64,000 bases of DNA from an endosymbiont of Galathealinum brachiosum (GCA_003349885.1 QFXC01000007.1:519125-583124); one strand, 5' to 3'. Positions 37,474-47,885 are shown, counted from the first letter of the stretch. The notes: generated by a model not told the origin, from the sequence alone. Numbers and translations are program-made.

Positions 37474-38268
37474 TTACCCATCAGCCGGAAAATTCAGTAT
37501 CGAAATAAGTTCCTGCATCAATTTCGGATTGCCCGTGGCAATCACATGATTAGGTGAATTGAGCGTCAGTTTATTACCAAACCAGTCTGTCACCAATCCA
37601 CCGGCATTATTGATAATTGGCCCAAGTGCAGCATAATCATGAACCAGAGGCCCCGCTGTAATCACAACATCGAGATGCCCCGCGGCTAACAAACCATAAT
37701 CATATGGTGCCACACCCCACTGCGCCCAATGAGTCGCTTTCCAGACTTTATCAATATAATGATCACGCCCCTCTGTATGCCACTCAAAACCCGCGCGAGC
37801 AATAATCGCTTTATCGATAGAAGCACACTTACGTGTATGAATGAGCTCACCATTCAGATAGGTTCCTGCGCCATCAGCCCCGATCCAGCGCTCCCGGGAG
37901 ATCGCCTGATCAATTACGCCCAAAATAAACTCCCCCTGATAAGCCAGACCTAATAACAGGGCAAAGGTAGGATGTCCGGTCATAAAATACTTGGTGCCAT
38001 CAACCGGATCAATCACCCAGACAAACTCTGCATCTGGCTGGTGCGGCGGATACTCCTCTCCCAGAATGCCATGCTCGGGAAAGCGCTTCATGACCATTTC
38101 ACGCATTAACGCCTCAGACTCTTTATCTACCTGAGTGACAGGGCTGCTATCGTCCTTGTATTCCGTTGAAACTGGCTGACGATAATACTTACGGTGAATT
38201 TCACCTACTGCATCAGCAACCTTGTGAGCAAAACTGGAGAATTCGTTAATCTGTTTCTGTGATGGCAT
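37474..38268 (-). CDS. hisN: Histidinol-phosphatase, inositol-monophosphatase type
   Basis: 264 aa. Mg2+-dependent phosphatase fold: GILGEEYP, WVIDPVDGTKYFMTGHPTFA (the two metal-binding motifs) and GPLVHDYAAL. The DPVDGTKYF and GRDHYIDKVWKATHWAQWGVAPYDYGLLAAG pattern is that of the HisN group, which removes phosphate from histidinol phosphate. A general inositol monophosphatase (SuhB) is less likely. Confidence 0.85.
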   Translation of the reverse strand: MPSQKQINEFSSFAHKVADAVGEIHRKYYRQPVSTEYKDDSSPVTQVDKESEALMREMVMKRFPEHGILGEEYPPHQPDAEFVWVIDPVDGTKYFMTGHPTFALLLGLAYQGEFILGVIDQAISRERWIGADGAGTYLNGELIHTRKCASIDKAIIARAGFEWHTEGRDHYIDKVWKATHWAQWGVAPYDYGLLAAGHLDVVITAGPLVHDYAALGPIINNAGGLVTDWFGNKLTLNSPNHVIATGNPKLMQELISILNFPADG

Positions 38269-38386
38269 ACTAATAACAGCTCGGATATGAAAAGAGACGC
38301 AATTATTGCCATATTTAATCAGACTAGTAAACCAGAATCCAAATAAGATATAATCCCAGCACTTTTAAAATCAAACTGAGCAAACC

Positions 38387-38875
38387 ATGAATATATCTGC
38401 CGACAAAGCCATTACGATCAATTACACCCTGAAAGATAATGAAGGTAAATTAATTGATGAATCAAAAGATTCAAGTTTTATCTATTTACACGGACATCAC
38501 AATATCATTCCAGGGCTGGAATCTGCATTAAACGATAAAACAAAAGGTGATACTTTTGACTTAGTGCTGGAACCTAAGGATGCATATGGTGAATACAACC
38601 CGGCTATCACTCAGGTAATCAATAGCAGCGCATTTGGCGATGAAAAAGTTGAAGTCGGTATGCAGTTTCATGCAGAAGGCGATGACGGCCAACCTGTATT
38701 AATTACCGTTAGTGAAATAAATGGCGATGATGTAACAATTGACGGCAACCCACCTTTAGCTGGCGTGACATTGAACTATTCTGTGGAAGTTATGGATGTA
38801 CGTGATGCCACTGAAGAAGAGCTAAGTCATGGGCACATACATGCTCATGGTGAAAGTTGCGGACATAATCACTAA
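38387..38875 (+). CDS. slyD: FKBP-type peptidyl-prolyl isomerase SlyD
   Basis: 162 aa. FKBP domain with inserted IF flap (residues about 1-145): TINYTLKDNEGKLIDES, FIYLHGHHNIIPGLESAL, DVTIDGNPPLAGVTLNYSVEV. A short His-rich metal-binding tail HGHIHAHGESCGHNH ends the protein. It assists folding and nickel delivery. Own upstream region; ends at a strong hairpin. Confidence 0.95.
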   Translation: MNISADKAITINYTLKDNEGKLIDESKDSSFIYLHGHHNIIPGLESALNDKTKGDTFDLVLEPKDAYGEYNPAITQVINSSAFGDEKVEVGMQFHAEGDDGQPVLITVSEINGDDVTIDGNPPLAGVTLNYSVEVMDVRDATEEELSHGHIHAHGESCGHNH

Positions 38876-38882
38876 TTAAAAA

Positions 38883-38918
38883 CTCAGAGCGGGTTATATT
38901 TTTATTCACCGCTCTGAG
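38883..38918 (-). terminator. Terminator between convergent slyD and MFS genes
   Basis: CTCAGAGCGG pairs perfectly with CCGCTCTGAG around a 16-nt loop. On the minus strand it is followed by TTTTTA, so it best serves the MFS transporter gene; on the plus strand there is no T-run. Confidence 0.75.
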
Positions 38919-38983
38919 CTTCTAACCCAATCTTAAATTTCAACTTTAAACTCAATCTCTCAATTATATTTTCGGTGCTAGTT

Positions 38984-40138
38984 TTAAATAACCCTCTCTA
39001 AACGATTCATTTTAACTACGACGAATAATGCCAGTAAGGAAGCCATTGCAGCCGCACTGAAAATAACCTGTGGCGAATAAGCATCCCAGTAAGCACCGCT
39101 CAACAAGGTTCCTACAGCACCTCCGGCACCAAAACTAATTGCTGAATACAGAGCCTGCCCCCTCCCCTGCAACTTGCCCTTAAAATTACGATGAAATAAT
39201 TCTATAGCCACCGCATGATACAAACCAAAACTGGCTGCATGTAAACACTGAGCAAAAATAACAATTAAAAAATCTTCTACGTATGCACCTATTAATAACC
39301 AGCGTAATGTTGTTAAGGCCAGCGCTATTATCATTAATGATCTTGGCCTGTATTTCGGCATTAATTTATGCATAAACATAAACAGAATAATTTCAGCTAT
39401 TACACCCAATGCCCATAACCAGCCCAATGCTGAACTGCTGTAACCAAACTGTTTTAAATAAATAGAATAAAATGTGTAATAAGGCCCGTGACTCATCTGC
39501 ATTAAAAAGCAGATCAATAACAATGCCATTACATGAGGTTGCTTTAATACTTTTAATATTGATCCCTGCTCAATATGCGTTGATGTACAGGGTGCATCCT
39601 TCACAAGAAAACTAAATACAACAATTAATACATAAAGAATAAAAACAGAGACGGGCACTAACTGATAACCAAATTCATCTAACAGCACGCCAATGACGAT
39701 TACCGAGACCACAAAACCCATGGAACCCCATAAACGCACCACACTATATTTATGTGTATGTTCGCCTAAGTGATTCATGGTGTTAGCTTCAAACTGCGGC
39801 AGCGTTGCATTCCAGAAAAAGCTGAATAGCAACATCACAATAACGAGCCACCAGAAACTCGAGTCTAAAAACACACCTAAAAATGCAATGGTTGAACAGA
39901 TACTGGCAACACGGATAATTTTCATACAGTGCCCTGTATGATCAGCTATCCAGCTCCATAAATAAGGTGCTACAATTTTTGTGGCCATGAGTATGGCCAT
40001 TAACTCACCAATAGATCGGGCATCAAAGCCTAATGAATTTAAATACAGGCTCCAGTAAGGTACCACTACGCCAAGTGAAGCGAAGTAAACCCAGTAAAAA
40101 CCAGAGAGACGCCAGTAAGGCATTTGACTAGAAGTCAT
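38984..40138 (-). CDS. Major facilitator superfamily transporter, HcaT-like (PPP family)
   Basis: 384 aa with about 12 membrane segments. Characteristic start YWRLSGFYWVYFASLGVVVPYWSLYLNSLGF, and IVAPYLWSWIADHTG, as in the phenylpropionate-permease-like group. Such proteins in free-living gammaproteobacteria have mostly unknown substrates. It starts 29 bp after aroC on the same strand, so it may share the aroC transcript. Confidence 0.85.
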   Translation of the reverse strand: MTSSQMPYWRLSGFYWVYFASLGVVVPYWSLYLNSLGFDARSIGELMAILMATKIVAPYLWSWIADHTGHCMKIIRVASICSTIAFLGVFLDSSFWWLVIVMLLFSFFWNATLPQFEANTMNHLGEHTHKYSVVRLWGSMGFVVSVIVIGVLLDEFGYQLVPVSVFILYVLIVVFSFLVKDAPCTSTHIEQGSILKVLKQPHVMALLLICFLMQMSHGPYYTFYSIYLKQFGYSSSALGWLWALGVIAEIILFMFMHKLMPKYRPRSLMIIALALTTLRWLLIGAYVEDFLIVIFAQCLHAASFGLYHAVAIELFHRNFKGKLQGRGQALYSAISFGAGGAVGTLLSGAYWDAYSPQVIFSAAAMASLLALFVVVKMNRLERVI

Positions 40139-40167
40139 GTTTAATTAGATAGATTATTTTAAATAAA

Positions 40168-41268
40168 TTAATCATCACCAGCCGGTATAACCGGTGTAGA
40201 GCACCTTACATCACCACACTGCGCTTTAAATCGCATCATGTGATCGGCCAGTGTTAATGCCAGCATAGCTTCACAAATGGGAGTGGCTCGAATACCAACA
40301 CAGGGGTCATGACGACCATGAGTTACCACTTCCATAGGTTCACCATTTATATCAACACTTCTACCGGATAAACGCATACTGGAAGTCGGTTTAAACGCGG
40401 TATGAACAACAATATTCTGCCCGGAACTTATGCCCCCTAAAATACCACCCGCATGATTACTTAAAAAACCTTCAGGTGTTATTTCATCACGAAACTCGGT
40501 ACCTTTGGCTTCTACACAACTAAAACCACCACCAATTTCTACACCCTTAGCGGCATTAATTGTCATCATTGCATAAGAAACTTCAGCATCTAATCGATCA
40601 AAAATGGGCTCACCTAATCCCGGCGGCACACCTTCGGCCACAACTGAAATTCTGGCACCTACTGAGTTACCTTCTTTACGCAACTCATCCATATAATCTT
40701 CCATTTCTTTAACCTTATTTTTGTCGGGGCTAAAAAATGGATTTTGACTAACCTGATCCCAGTCATGTTCTTCAACTTCAATCGGTCCTAATTTTGACAG
40801 GTAACCACGAATCAATATATTGTACTGATCTTTAAGAAACTTCTTCGCAATTGCTCCTGCTGCAACCCGCATTGCAGTTTCTCTGGCTGATGAACGACCA
40901 CCACCTCTATAATCACGAAATCCATATTTTTGTGTGTAAGTATAATCAGCATGTCCCGGCCTGAAAGTTTGCGCGATATTACCGTAATCTTTTGAGCGCT
41001 GATCTACATTTTCAATCAGTAAACCAATGGGTGTACCGGTTGTTTTACCTTCAAAAACACCTGAAAGAATTTTAACCTGATCCGGCTCTCTACGCTGAGT
41101 AGTATGGCGAGATGTACCAGGGCGACGGCGATCAAGATCGGCCTGAAGATCTTCTTCAGATAACTCAATTCCCGGTGGGCAACCATCAACAATCGCCATT
41201 AACGCAGGACCATGAGACTCACCACTGGTGGTTACAGTGAATAATTTACCAAAAGTATTACCTGACAC
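40168..41268 (-). CDS. aroC: Chorismate synthase
   Basis: 366 aa. FMN-dependent last step of the shikimate pathway. Signatures: [65 protein letters not shown], and [21 protein letters not shown] start with GAGG upstream. Confidence 0.98.
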   Translation of the reverse strand: MSGNTFGKLFTVTTSGESHGPALMAIVDGCPPGIELSEEDLQADLDRRRPGTSRHTTQRREPDQVKILSGVFEGKTTGTPIGLLIENVDQRSKDYGNIAQTFRPGHADYTYTQKYGFRDYRGGGRSSARETAMRVAAGAIAKKFLKDQYNILIRGYLSKLGPIEVEEHDWDQVSQNPFFSPDKNKVKEMEDYMDELRKEGNSVGARISVVAEGVPPGLGEPIFDRLDAEVSYAMMTINAAKGVEIGGGFSCVEAKGTEFRDEITPEGFLSNHAGGILGGISSGQNIVVHTAFKPTSSMRLSGRSVDINGEPMEVVTHGRHDPCVGIRATPICEAMLALTLADHMMRFKAQCGDVRCSTPVIPAGDD

Positions 41269-41373
41269 TTTATTTCCTCAATAGACTCAAGTCTCAATAT
41301 TAACATATCGGCTTGCCAGCGGGGGGCAAAAACCTATATAGTGGAATCATACTAATAAATTCAAATGTAGAAT

Positions 41374-42468
41374 ATGTACTTTTCAATACCAGACATACTG
41401 ATTGTCGAAGATGAAGAATTTAACAGGGAAATAATGGCATTGCGCCTGCAACCCTGTAATTATAATTTAAGATTTGCAGTTGATGGGCAACAGGCCCTGG
41501 ACATGGTAGAAGAAAAAAAACCTGATGTTATTTTACTGGACATCATGTTGCCCGAAATTATGGGTTTACAGGTATTACACACACTTCGACAGCAGTATTC
41601 CATGGTTGATTTACCCATCATTATGGTTACTGCCATTGATGAAGACCAGCGTATCGTACGTGCACTTGAGCTTGGCGCAAACGATTATGTATCTAAACCT
41701 ATTAATTTCCCGATTCTGATTGCACGCTTACAGACGCAATTGAGTCTGAAACAATTATCCGCACTAAACAATGAGTTTCTCACCACTGCAAGCCATGACT
41801 TACGTAAACCAATTGCAGTTATTCAGGACGCAGCAGCCACATCAAGTTTAAAAGTAGCCACGAACCAGCCTATTGATAATGAAGAAATAATATATAACTT
41901 CAATACCATTGCGCAATCAGCTAACTTTATGAACTCGATCGTAGAGTGTATTTTAAATGCTCAGGCAGGCGGATTTGGTCAGATACGCCTAACAAAAATT
42001 CCATTACAGATAGAACCCCTTATCTCCGAAACCATTAACCGACATCTGGCTTATGCCAGCGAAAAACGCATTAATCTAATTAGCAAAATTGAAGAGAACA
42101 CACCAACTGTAGAAGTAGATCGATCACGTATCGCTCAGGTGCTGGATAATCTGGTGGATAATGCGGTTAAGTTTTGCTCTGCAAATGACACAATCACTAT
42201 CTGCACTAAAGTCGGTGATGATGGTGTATCGATTATCGTTTCAGATACTGGCCCGGGATTAGCAGATAGTGACTTTGAACAACTATTTATAAAAAATGCC
42301 GAACTAAGCAATAAGCCCACTAATAATGAGCCTCAAACAGGTTTAGGCCTAGCAATATGTAAACAGTTAATTGATTTACATGATGGTGAAATTGACGCTA
42401 TGAACAATCACGAAAAGGGCGTTAGCTTCTGGTTCAAACTCCCCATATTTAAATTAAAACCCGTCTAA
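41374..42468 (+). CDS. Histidine kinase with N-terminal receiver domain
   Basis: 364 aa, no membrane segment. REC domain at residues 7-125 (ILIVEDEEFNREIM; acceptor Asp56 in LLDIMLPE; Lys in DYVSKPINF), then HisKA with His141 in TTASHDLRKPI and a HATPase domain (LDNLVDNAVKFC, VSDTGPGLADS, GLGLAICKQLIDLHDGEI). A soluble REC-kinase usually acts as a relay or is tuned by another kinase. It is a single gene, without adjacent partner, between aroC and prmB. Confidence 0.92.
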   Translation: MYFSIPDILIVEDEEFNREIMALRLQPCNYNLRFAVDGQQALDMVEEKKPDVILLDIMLPEIMGLQVLHTLRQQYSMVDLPIIMVTAIDEDQRIVRALELGANDYVSKPINFPILIARLQTQLSLKQLSALNNEFLTTASHDLRKPIAVIQDAAATSSLKVATNQPIDNEEIIYNFNTIAQSANFMNSIVECILNAQAGGFGQIRLTKIPLQIEPLISETINRHLAYASEKRINLISKIEENTPTVEVDRSRIAQVLDNLVDNAVKFCSANDTITICTKVGDDGVSIIVSDTGPGLADSDFEQLFIKNAELSNKPTNNEPQTGLGLAICKQLIDLHDGEIDAMNNHEKGVSFWFKLPIFKLKPV

Positions 42469-42505
42469 AAATATTGACAGATAAACACAGAGCACAGCTC
42501 CCCAG

Positions 42506-43411
42506 TTAAAATTCAAATTCGTCCAGCTGCTCTGCTGTTAATAGAAAAATACCAGAACCACCCCGCTCAAAATCCAGCCAGTAAAAAGGCACGTGAGGAT
42601 AAGCCTCCTGTAAAGCGTGTTGTGAATTACCCACTTCAACCACCAGAATACCCTGATCAGTTAAATATTTTCTAGCCTGCTGTAACATAGGTACCACCAG
42701 ATCCAGCCCGTCATCCCCCGCAGCAAGCCCTAATTCCGGTTCATGTAAATATTCATCAGGTAAAGATGCCATGTCCTCTGCATCCACATAAGGCGGGTTA
42801 CTAACAATAATATCGTAATGACGCTGAGGCACATTCTCAAACAGGTTAGATTCAATCACGCTGACGCGCTCATCCAGCTGATGTCGCTGTATATTTTCCG
42901 CCGCTACTTCAATTGCCTCTGGTGAAATATCCACCATATCAACATAAGCCCAGTCAAAGGCGTATGCAGAAGCAATACCGATACAACCACTACCACAACA
43001 GAGATCAAGAATATTTTCTACAGATTCAGCCTCGACCCAGGGCTCAAACTGTTTTTCAATTAATTCTGCAATAGGCGATCTTGGCACCAGTACATTTTCA
43101 TTCACCACAAAGGGCAAACCCGCAAACCAGGCCTCACCGGTTAAATAAGATGCAGGTATTTTTTCCTCTATACGGCGACTTAACAGCTTAAAAACAGCCT
43201 GTTTTTCATCCAGAGTTAAAGCAGTATCAAAATAATTTTCAGAGAAATCATGTGGCAAATGCAAGGCAAACAAACAAAGGTAAACCACTTCATCCAGCGC
43301 ACTGGCCATACCATGTCCATAATACAGCTCAGCTTCGTTAAACCGGCTGACACCCCAACGCATATAGTCTTTTATGGTTTTTAATTCTTCAGGGATACCG
43401 TTTATAGACAT
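42506..43411 (-). CDS. prmB: Ribosomal protein uL3 N5-glutamine methyltransferase
   Basis: 301 aa. SAM-dependent methylation of a Gln in uL3. Motifs: ILDLCCGSGCIGIASAYAF (SAM site), DISPEAIEVAAENI, IVSNPPYVDAEDMASLPDEYLHEPELGLAAGDDGLD. PrmB is preferred over PrmC because of the N-terminal pattern FNEAELYYGHGMASALDEVVYL. Confidence 0.95.
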   Translation of the reverse strand: MSINGIPEELKTIKDYMRWGVSRFNEAELYYGHGMASALDEVVYLCLFALHLPHDFSENYFDTALTLDEKQAVFKLLSRRIEEKIPASYLTGEAWFAGLPFVVNENVLVPRSPIAELIEKQFEPWVEAESVENILDLCCGSGCIGIASAYAFDWAYVDMVDISPEAIEVAAENIQRHQLDERVSVIESNLFENVPQRHYDIIVSNPPYVDAEDMASLPDEYLHEPELGLAAGDDGLDLVVPMLQQARKYLTDQGILVVEVGNSQHALQEAYPHVPFYWLDFERGGSGIFLLTAEQLDEFEF

Positions 43412-43507
43412 TATTTAATCCTGTTAGCCCGGGAATTGATAAGAGCTTTAAATATTAACCCGTGGCGAATATAATCACGAGTAATTATTGTGCAGAAGTA
43501 TATTTCC

Positions 43508-43978
43508 ATGAAAACTTTATCTATATCCTTACTACTCAGCCTGTTTCTCAGTTTTAATGCAAATGCGACTGGCAGTCTGGAATTTCTCAATGCCAGAATT
43601 CCTGAAGCACCTCCAGGCGCAGGCGTGATGGCCGGCTACATGGAAATCAGTAATACCACCAGTAAAAACATTGATATTATTAGCGTAAACAGTCAATCAT
43701 TTAAAATGGTAGAAATGCATCAATCTAAAGAAGTTGATGGTTTTGCTAAAATGCTGCCACAGAAAAAACTCAGCATACCCGCCAATGGAAAACTGATTTT
43801 AAAGTCAGGCAGTTATCATTTAATGTTAATCAAACCAGAAAAATGGTTTAAGCATGGTGACCTGATTAAGCTGAACTTTACTCTCTCGAATGACACAAAA
43901 ATATCACTCGATGTGAATATTAAAAAAACCTCTTCACGAGCCATGAAATGTGCCGCTGGAAAATGCGGCGGAATGTAA
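43508..43978 (+). CDS. Periplasmic copper chaperone PCu(A)C
   Basis: About 156 aa from MKTLSISL, with a 20-residue signal peptide ending ANA-T. Cu(I) ligands follow the family arrangement: Met70-His71 (VEMHQSKEV), Met82 (AKM), His104 and Met106 (SYHLML). It delivers copper to the cytochrome oxidase CuA site. The C terminus adds MKCAAGKCGGM, with two extra Cys and Met residues that could also bind copper. The ATG is preferred over an upstream GTG because it begins the signal peptide. Confidence 0.9.
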   Translation: MKTLSISLLLSLFLSFNANATGSLEFLNARIPEAPPGAGVMAGYMEISNTTSKNIDIISVNSQSFKMVEMHQSKEVDGFAKMLPQKKLSIPANGKLILKSGSYHLMLIKPEKWFKHGDLIKLNFTLSNDTKISLDVNIKKTSSRAMKCAAGKCGGM

Positions 43979-43997
43979 ACCAATTACGACTAAAATT

Positions 43998-44861
43998 ATG
44001 AAAGCATCATTTACCGATTATTTAAAATCCACTCCTTTTTATTTTTTACCACATCATTTAATTTCTGCCGTGGTATTTAAAGTCGCTCGTATTAAATGGG
44101 CGCCTGTAAAAAACTTTACCTTAAAAATTTACCTGTCATTACATGAAGTCAATATGTCTGAGGCGGTTGAAGAAAACCCCTACGCTTATGAAACCCTTAA
44201 TGCTTTTTTTACTCGTGCATTAAAAGCAGATGCAAGAATAATAGATAATTCAGAAAAAACCATGGTCTGCCCGGTTGATGGAAAAGTAAGTCAGGCGCAG
44301 GCGATTGAAAATGGCAGAGTTTTTCAGGCTAAAGGCCAGGACTATAGTTTACTGGAACTGGTCGGTGGCATAGATAAATTGGCAGAACCTTTTACAAATG
44401 CAAGTTTTGCAACCATCTATTTATCTCCCCGGGACTATCACCGCATTCATATGCCCCTTGATGGAAAACTAACCGACATGGTTTATGTACCCGGGCGTTT
44501 ATTCAGTGTTGCACCTCACACAGTTAATACTGTTCCCAGATTATTTGCACGCAATGAGCGACTGGTATGTAAATTTGAAACCGACCATGGCCCGATGATT
44601 ATGATTCTGGTTGGCGCTGTAAATGTTTCTGCTATTGATACGGTGTGGGCGGGTTCAGTTACACCACCGAGTAAACGTAAAGTTATTCATACCACTTATG
44701 AGAATGTCGATATAAACCTGAAGAAAGGTTTAGAAATGGGGCGATTTAATCTAGGGTCTACGGTTGTTCTATTAATGAATGATAAAGTTACGCTTGATGA
44801 TGCAATTAAACATGATGAAGTTGTGACACTTGGGCAGAAGTTGGCTTCGTATAATATTTGA
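43998..44861 (+). CDS. psd: Phosphatidylserine decarboxylase proenzyme
   Basis: About 287 aa. Pyruvoyl enzyme making phosphatidylethanolamine. The self-cleavage site LGST lies in RFNLGSTVVLL near the C terminus; YLSPRDYHRIHMP and FVPGRLFSVAPHTVNTVPRLFARNERLV-type sequence (here beginning YVPGRLF) are typical. ATG of MKASFTDYL chosen 19 bp after the copper-chaperone stop; a longer frame overlapping that gene lacks support. Confidence 0.97.
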   Translation: MKASFTDYLKSTPFYFLPHHLISAVVFKVARIKWAPVKNFTLKIYLSLHEVNMSEAVEENPYAYETLNAFFTRALKADARIIDNSEKTMVCPVDGKVSQAQAIENGRVFQAKGQDYSLLELVGGIDKLAEPFTNASFATIYLSPRDYHRIHMPLDGKLTDMVYVPGRLFSVAPHTVNTVPRLFARNERLVCKFETDHGPMIMILVGAVNVSAIDTVWAGSVTPPSKRKVIHTTYENVDINLKKGLEMGRFNLGSTVVLLMNDKVTLDDAIKHDEVVTLGQKLASYNI

Positions 44862-44901
44862 TTGTTTTTAGCTGATCGAGTATGGGCAAGCTTTTATCAT
44901 T

Positions 44902-45040
44902 ATGGAAATTTTAATTCTGTAGTTTGAGCTGTTAGATATTTACTCGCTCTTCTGCAGATCAAACCACAGAAGTCTAACTCCCAGAAAGTTAGGAGTTTGC
45001 GAGTACTCGGCAGACGACACCGCAGAACTTTAATTCCCAT
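44902..45040. repeat. ~140-bp element with imperfect terminal inverted repeats after psd
   Basis: ATGGAAATTTTAATTCTGT at the left end matches the reverse complement of the right end (ATGGGAATTAAAGTTCTGC) at 14 of 19 positions. Inside, TACTCGC and GCGAGTA are inverted, and AACTCC/GGAGTT form a central hairpin. It lies between the convergent psd and epmA stops. No coding capacity seen. Confidence 0.6.
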
Positions 45041-45066
45041 AAAACTATGAGCTTACAGACAAACTA

Positions 45067-46029
45067 TTATCCCGAAAACTCATCCCCAAAACTAATCACC
45101 TCATTAATATGATCAGCCCCCACCATCAACATCAAAAGCCGATCAACACCAATCGCCACCCCTGAACACTCAGGTAAACCAGATTTCAAAGCACCAAGCA
45201 AACACTCATCAACTGGCATTAATTCCTGCCCTCTTTGTTGACGACTAATATTATCACTTTCAAAACGCCTCGCCTGCTCATCAGCATTGGTTAATTCATA
45301 AAAACCATTCGCCAACTCAAGCTCACCATAAAATAGTTCAAATCGATTAGCCTTACGTGAATCTTCTTTATCCAGACGCGCTAATGAAGCCTGTGAAGCA
45401 GGATAATCATATAAAAAAGTAAAACTGTCTTTAGAAAAGTCAGGCGCAATTTTTTCCACCATCAACCAGTCTAGCCACATATCCCTGTCATCATCCATAC
45501 CCTGTGGCGTTTCAATATTAAATTTTTTCGCGCATTGCTTTAACTGGGTAACATCAGAATTAAACGGATCAATTTCAAGTTGATTAATAAATGCCTGCTG
45601 ATAACTTAAGCGTTGAAAATTAACTTTTCCCCTCGCCATCAGCTCACTTAAAAGTTTTTCTATTTCATCCATTAACCGATGATGATCAAAACCCAGACGA
45701 TACCATTCCAGCATGGTAAATTCCGGATTATGGTTTCTCCCATTTTCATCATCCCTGAACACCTTTGCAATTTGGTATATATCCCCGCTTCCTGCAGCAA
45801 GCAGGCGTTTCATATAAAACTCAGGGGACGTGTGCAGATAAAATTCTTTTTGATGAAACTGCGTAGAAAAACTTTCCAGTTGCGGATCAGTAATAGCGGC
45901 AGGCGAAATAACCGGGGTTTCTACTTCCAGTACATTTCGCTGTAAAAAAAAAGCCCGAATACTTTGCAACATTCGGGCTCTCTCTTTTAATATCGAAACT
46001 GAAGCGGTTGGTTGCCAGTTAAAAGACAT
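45067..46029 (-). CDS. epmA: Elongation factor P--beta-lysine ligase
   Basis: 320 aa. LysRS-like class II core without the anticodon domain. Motif 2 FRDDENGRNHNPEFTMLEWY, motif 3 GVAIGVDRLLMLM, and ETPVISPAAITDPQLE. It attaches (R)-beta-lysine to Lys34 of EF-P. It is 15 bp downstream of efp; the aminomutase epmB is divergent. All three genes of the pathway are together. Confidence 0.97.
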   Translation of the reverse strand: MSFNWQPTASVSILKERARMLQSIRAFFLQRNVLEVETPVISPAAITDPQLESFSTQFHQKEFYLHTSPEFYMKRLLAAGSGDIYQIAKVFRDDENGRNHNPEFTMLEWYRLGFDHHRLMDEIEKLLSELMARGKVNFQRLSYQQAFINQLEIDPFNSDVTQLKQCAKKFNIETPQGMDDDRDMWLDWLMVEKIAPDFSKDSFTFLYDYPASQASLARLDKEDSRKANRFELFYGELELANGFYELTNADEQARRFESDNISRQQRGQELMPVDECLLGALKSGLPECSGVAIGVDRLLMLMVGADHINEVISFGDEFSG

Positions 46030-46044
46030 TATTTAATTTTCAGA

Positions 46045-46617
46045 TTAACTGCTTTTAACTCGTGAAACGTACTCACCACTACGAGTATCAATTTTAAGCA
46101 TTTCACCTTCTTCAATGAATAAAGGTACTTTAACAACTGCGCCTGACTCAAGTGTTGCTGGTTTTGTTCCACCCTGAGCTGTATCGCCTTTCAGACCCGG
46201 ATCTGTTTCACTCACGGCTAACTCAACAAAATTGGGAGCCGCTACAACTAAAGGAGCACCATTCCATAACGTAACCGTGCATAACTCCTGAGCTTTAATC
46301 CATTTACCCGAATCAACCATGGCAGAATCTGGCGCTGCAATTTGCTCAAAAGTATTAGGATCCATAAAGTACCAGAATTCACCATCGTTATATGAAAACT
46401 CCATTTCAACATCGACTACATCTGCCGCTTCTACTGATTCACCTGATTTAAAGGTTTTCTCAAGCACTCGACCTGTTTTCAAGTTACGTAACTTTACTCG
46501 ATTAAACGCCTGCCCTTTACCGGGTTTTACTAATTCATTTTCAATAATTGAACACGGATCATTATCTAGTATTAGTTTAAGACCGCCACGAAATTCATTT
46601 GTACTGTATGATGCCAT
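46045..46617 (-). CDS. efp: Elongation factor P
   Basis: About 190 aa from [12 protein letters not shown]. Three beta-barrel domains; relieves ribosome stalling at polyproline. The modified Lys34 is in [15 protein letters not shown], as in E. coli, fitting the linked epmA and epmB. C-terminal signature [26 protein letters not shown] block is present (starts [11 protein letters not shown]). The upstream in-frame extension is judged untranslated because the family starts at this Met. Confidence 0.97.
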   Translation of the reverse strand: MASYSTNEFRGGLKLILDNDPCSIIENELVKPGKGQAFNRVKLRNLKTGRVLEKTFKSGESVEAADVVDVEMEFSYNDGEFWYFMDPNTFEQIAAPDSAMVDSGKWIKAQELCTVTLWNGAPLVVAAPNFVELAVSETDPGLKGDTAQGGTKPATLESGAVVKVPLFIEEGEMLKIDTRSGEYVSRVKSS

Positions 46618-46711
46618 TTGCAAATAACCTTTATTATGGACATTGAATCTAGAAGACATGTATATCTATCTAGATCAAAAGCAGCGCATATAATACTCGG
46701 AACAGCCCATA

Positions 46712-47743
46712 ATGCCAAAAACTATAACGATCAAATCTGAGAATTTCATCTCTAATTTGCCAATAAGCTGGCAGCAGCAACTATCGCAGGCCGTTTCTGA
46801 CCCGGATCAACTACTAGATATTCTGAACATAAAACCTGACCAGTTCCCCCTTTTCAGCGAAGCAAATCAACAATTTAGCCTTAAAGTGCCACATGCTTAT
46901 ATAAATAAAATACAGAAAAGCAATGCTCGGGATCCCCTGTTATTACAGATTATGACTCAATCTCAGGAGATGCTGCCCTCGGAGAATTTTCACACCGACC
47001 CTGTTGGTGATTTAAACGCAAACAAAACACCGGGGTTGTTACATAAATATAATGGCAGGGTATTACTTATCACGACGGGTGCCTGTGCCGTACACTGTCG
47101 TTATTGTTTTCGCCGTCACTTCCCCTACCAGCAACAACAAGCAGGGCGGGAACAATGGTCACAGGCAATTAACTATATTCAACATGATAAAAGTATAAAA
47201 GAAGTCATCTTAAGTGGAGGAGACCCACTTGTTCTATCTGATAAAAAACTGGATGATTTAGTCACACAGCTCGAAAATATCCCCCATATAACACGTTTAC
47301 GCATACACAGCCGATTGCCTGTGGTTTTACCTGATCGCATTACCGACAAACTGGTAAACACACTATCATCCAGCCGATTTAATGTTTGCCTGGTTATACA
47401 CGCTAATCATGCCAATGAAATTACCGACAATGAAGTTAATGCGCTTGATAAATTAAAGCAGGCCGGGATTCACCTCCTTAATCAGGCGGTATTACTGAAA
47501 GACATCAACCATCATATTGACGACCAGGTTAATCTGTCTGAAACACTGTTTAACGCAGGTGTTCTTCCTTACTATCTTCATTTACTGGATCCGGTACAGG
47601 GTGCAGCTCATTTTGATGTAAAATTAAACGACGCATTATGCCTTATGACACAGATGCAAAATAAATTACCGGGCTTTCTAGTGCCCAGGCTAGTCCGTGA
47701 AATTGCAGGAGAAACGAGCAAAACTCCAGCGAATGAGCTATAA
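46712..47743 (+). CDS. epmB: EF-P-specific lysine 2,3-aminomutase
   Basis: 343 aa. Radical SAM enzyme converting lysine to (R)-beta-lysine for EF-P. Cluster cysteines Cys125, Cys129, Cys132 in CAVHCRYCFRRHFPY; PLP-binding Lys probably in the C-terminal part; SGGDPLVLSD is typical. Shorter than clostridial lysine aminomutases, as expected of EpmB. Divergent from efp with a TATAAT hexamer at 46689 just upstream. Confidence 0.96.
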   Translation: MPKTITIKSENFISNLPISWQQQLSQAVSDPDQLLDILNIKPDQFPLFSEANQQFSLKVPHAYINKIQKSNARDPLLLQIMTQSQEMLPSENFHTDPVGDLNANKTPGLLHKYNGRVLLITTGACAVHCRYCFRRHFPYQQQQAGREQWSQAINYIQHDKSIKEVILSGGDPLVLSDKKLDDLVTQLENIPHITRLRIHSRLPVVLPDRITDKLVNTLSSSRFNVCLVIHANHANEITDNEVNALDKLKQAGIHLLNQAVLLKDINHHIDDQVNLSETLFNAGVLPYYLHLLDPVQGAAHFDVKLNDALCLMTQMQNKLPGFLVPRLVREIAGETSKTPANEL

Positions 47744-47885
47744 ATCTATAATAACGCATGAAATTAGCTTAAAAAGCAGCAGTATCTAACTGTTTTTATT
47801 AAATAATATGCATAAATAGGATAGACTTGAGACAGATAAGGGCTCAAAGGCGATAAAAAGGATAATAACCAAGCCGACAAACGAT

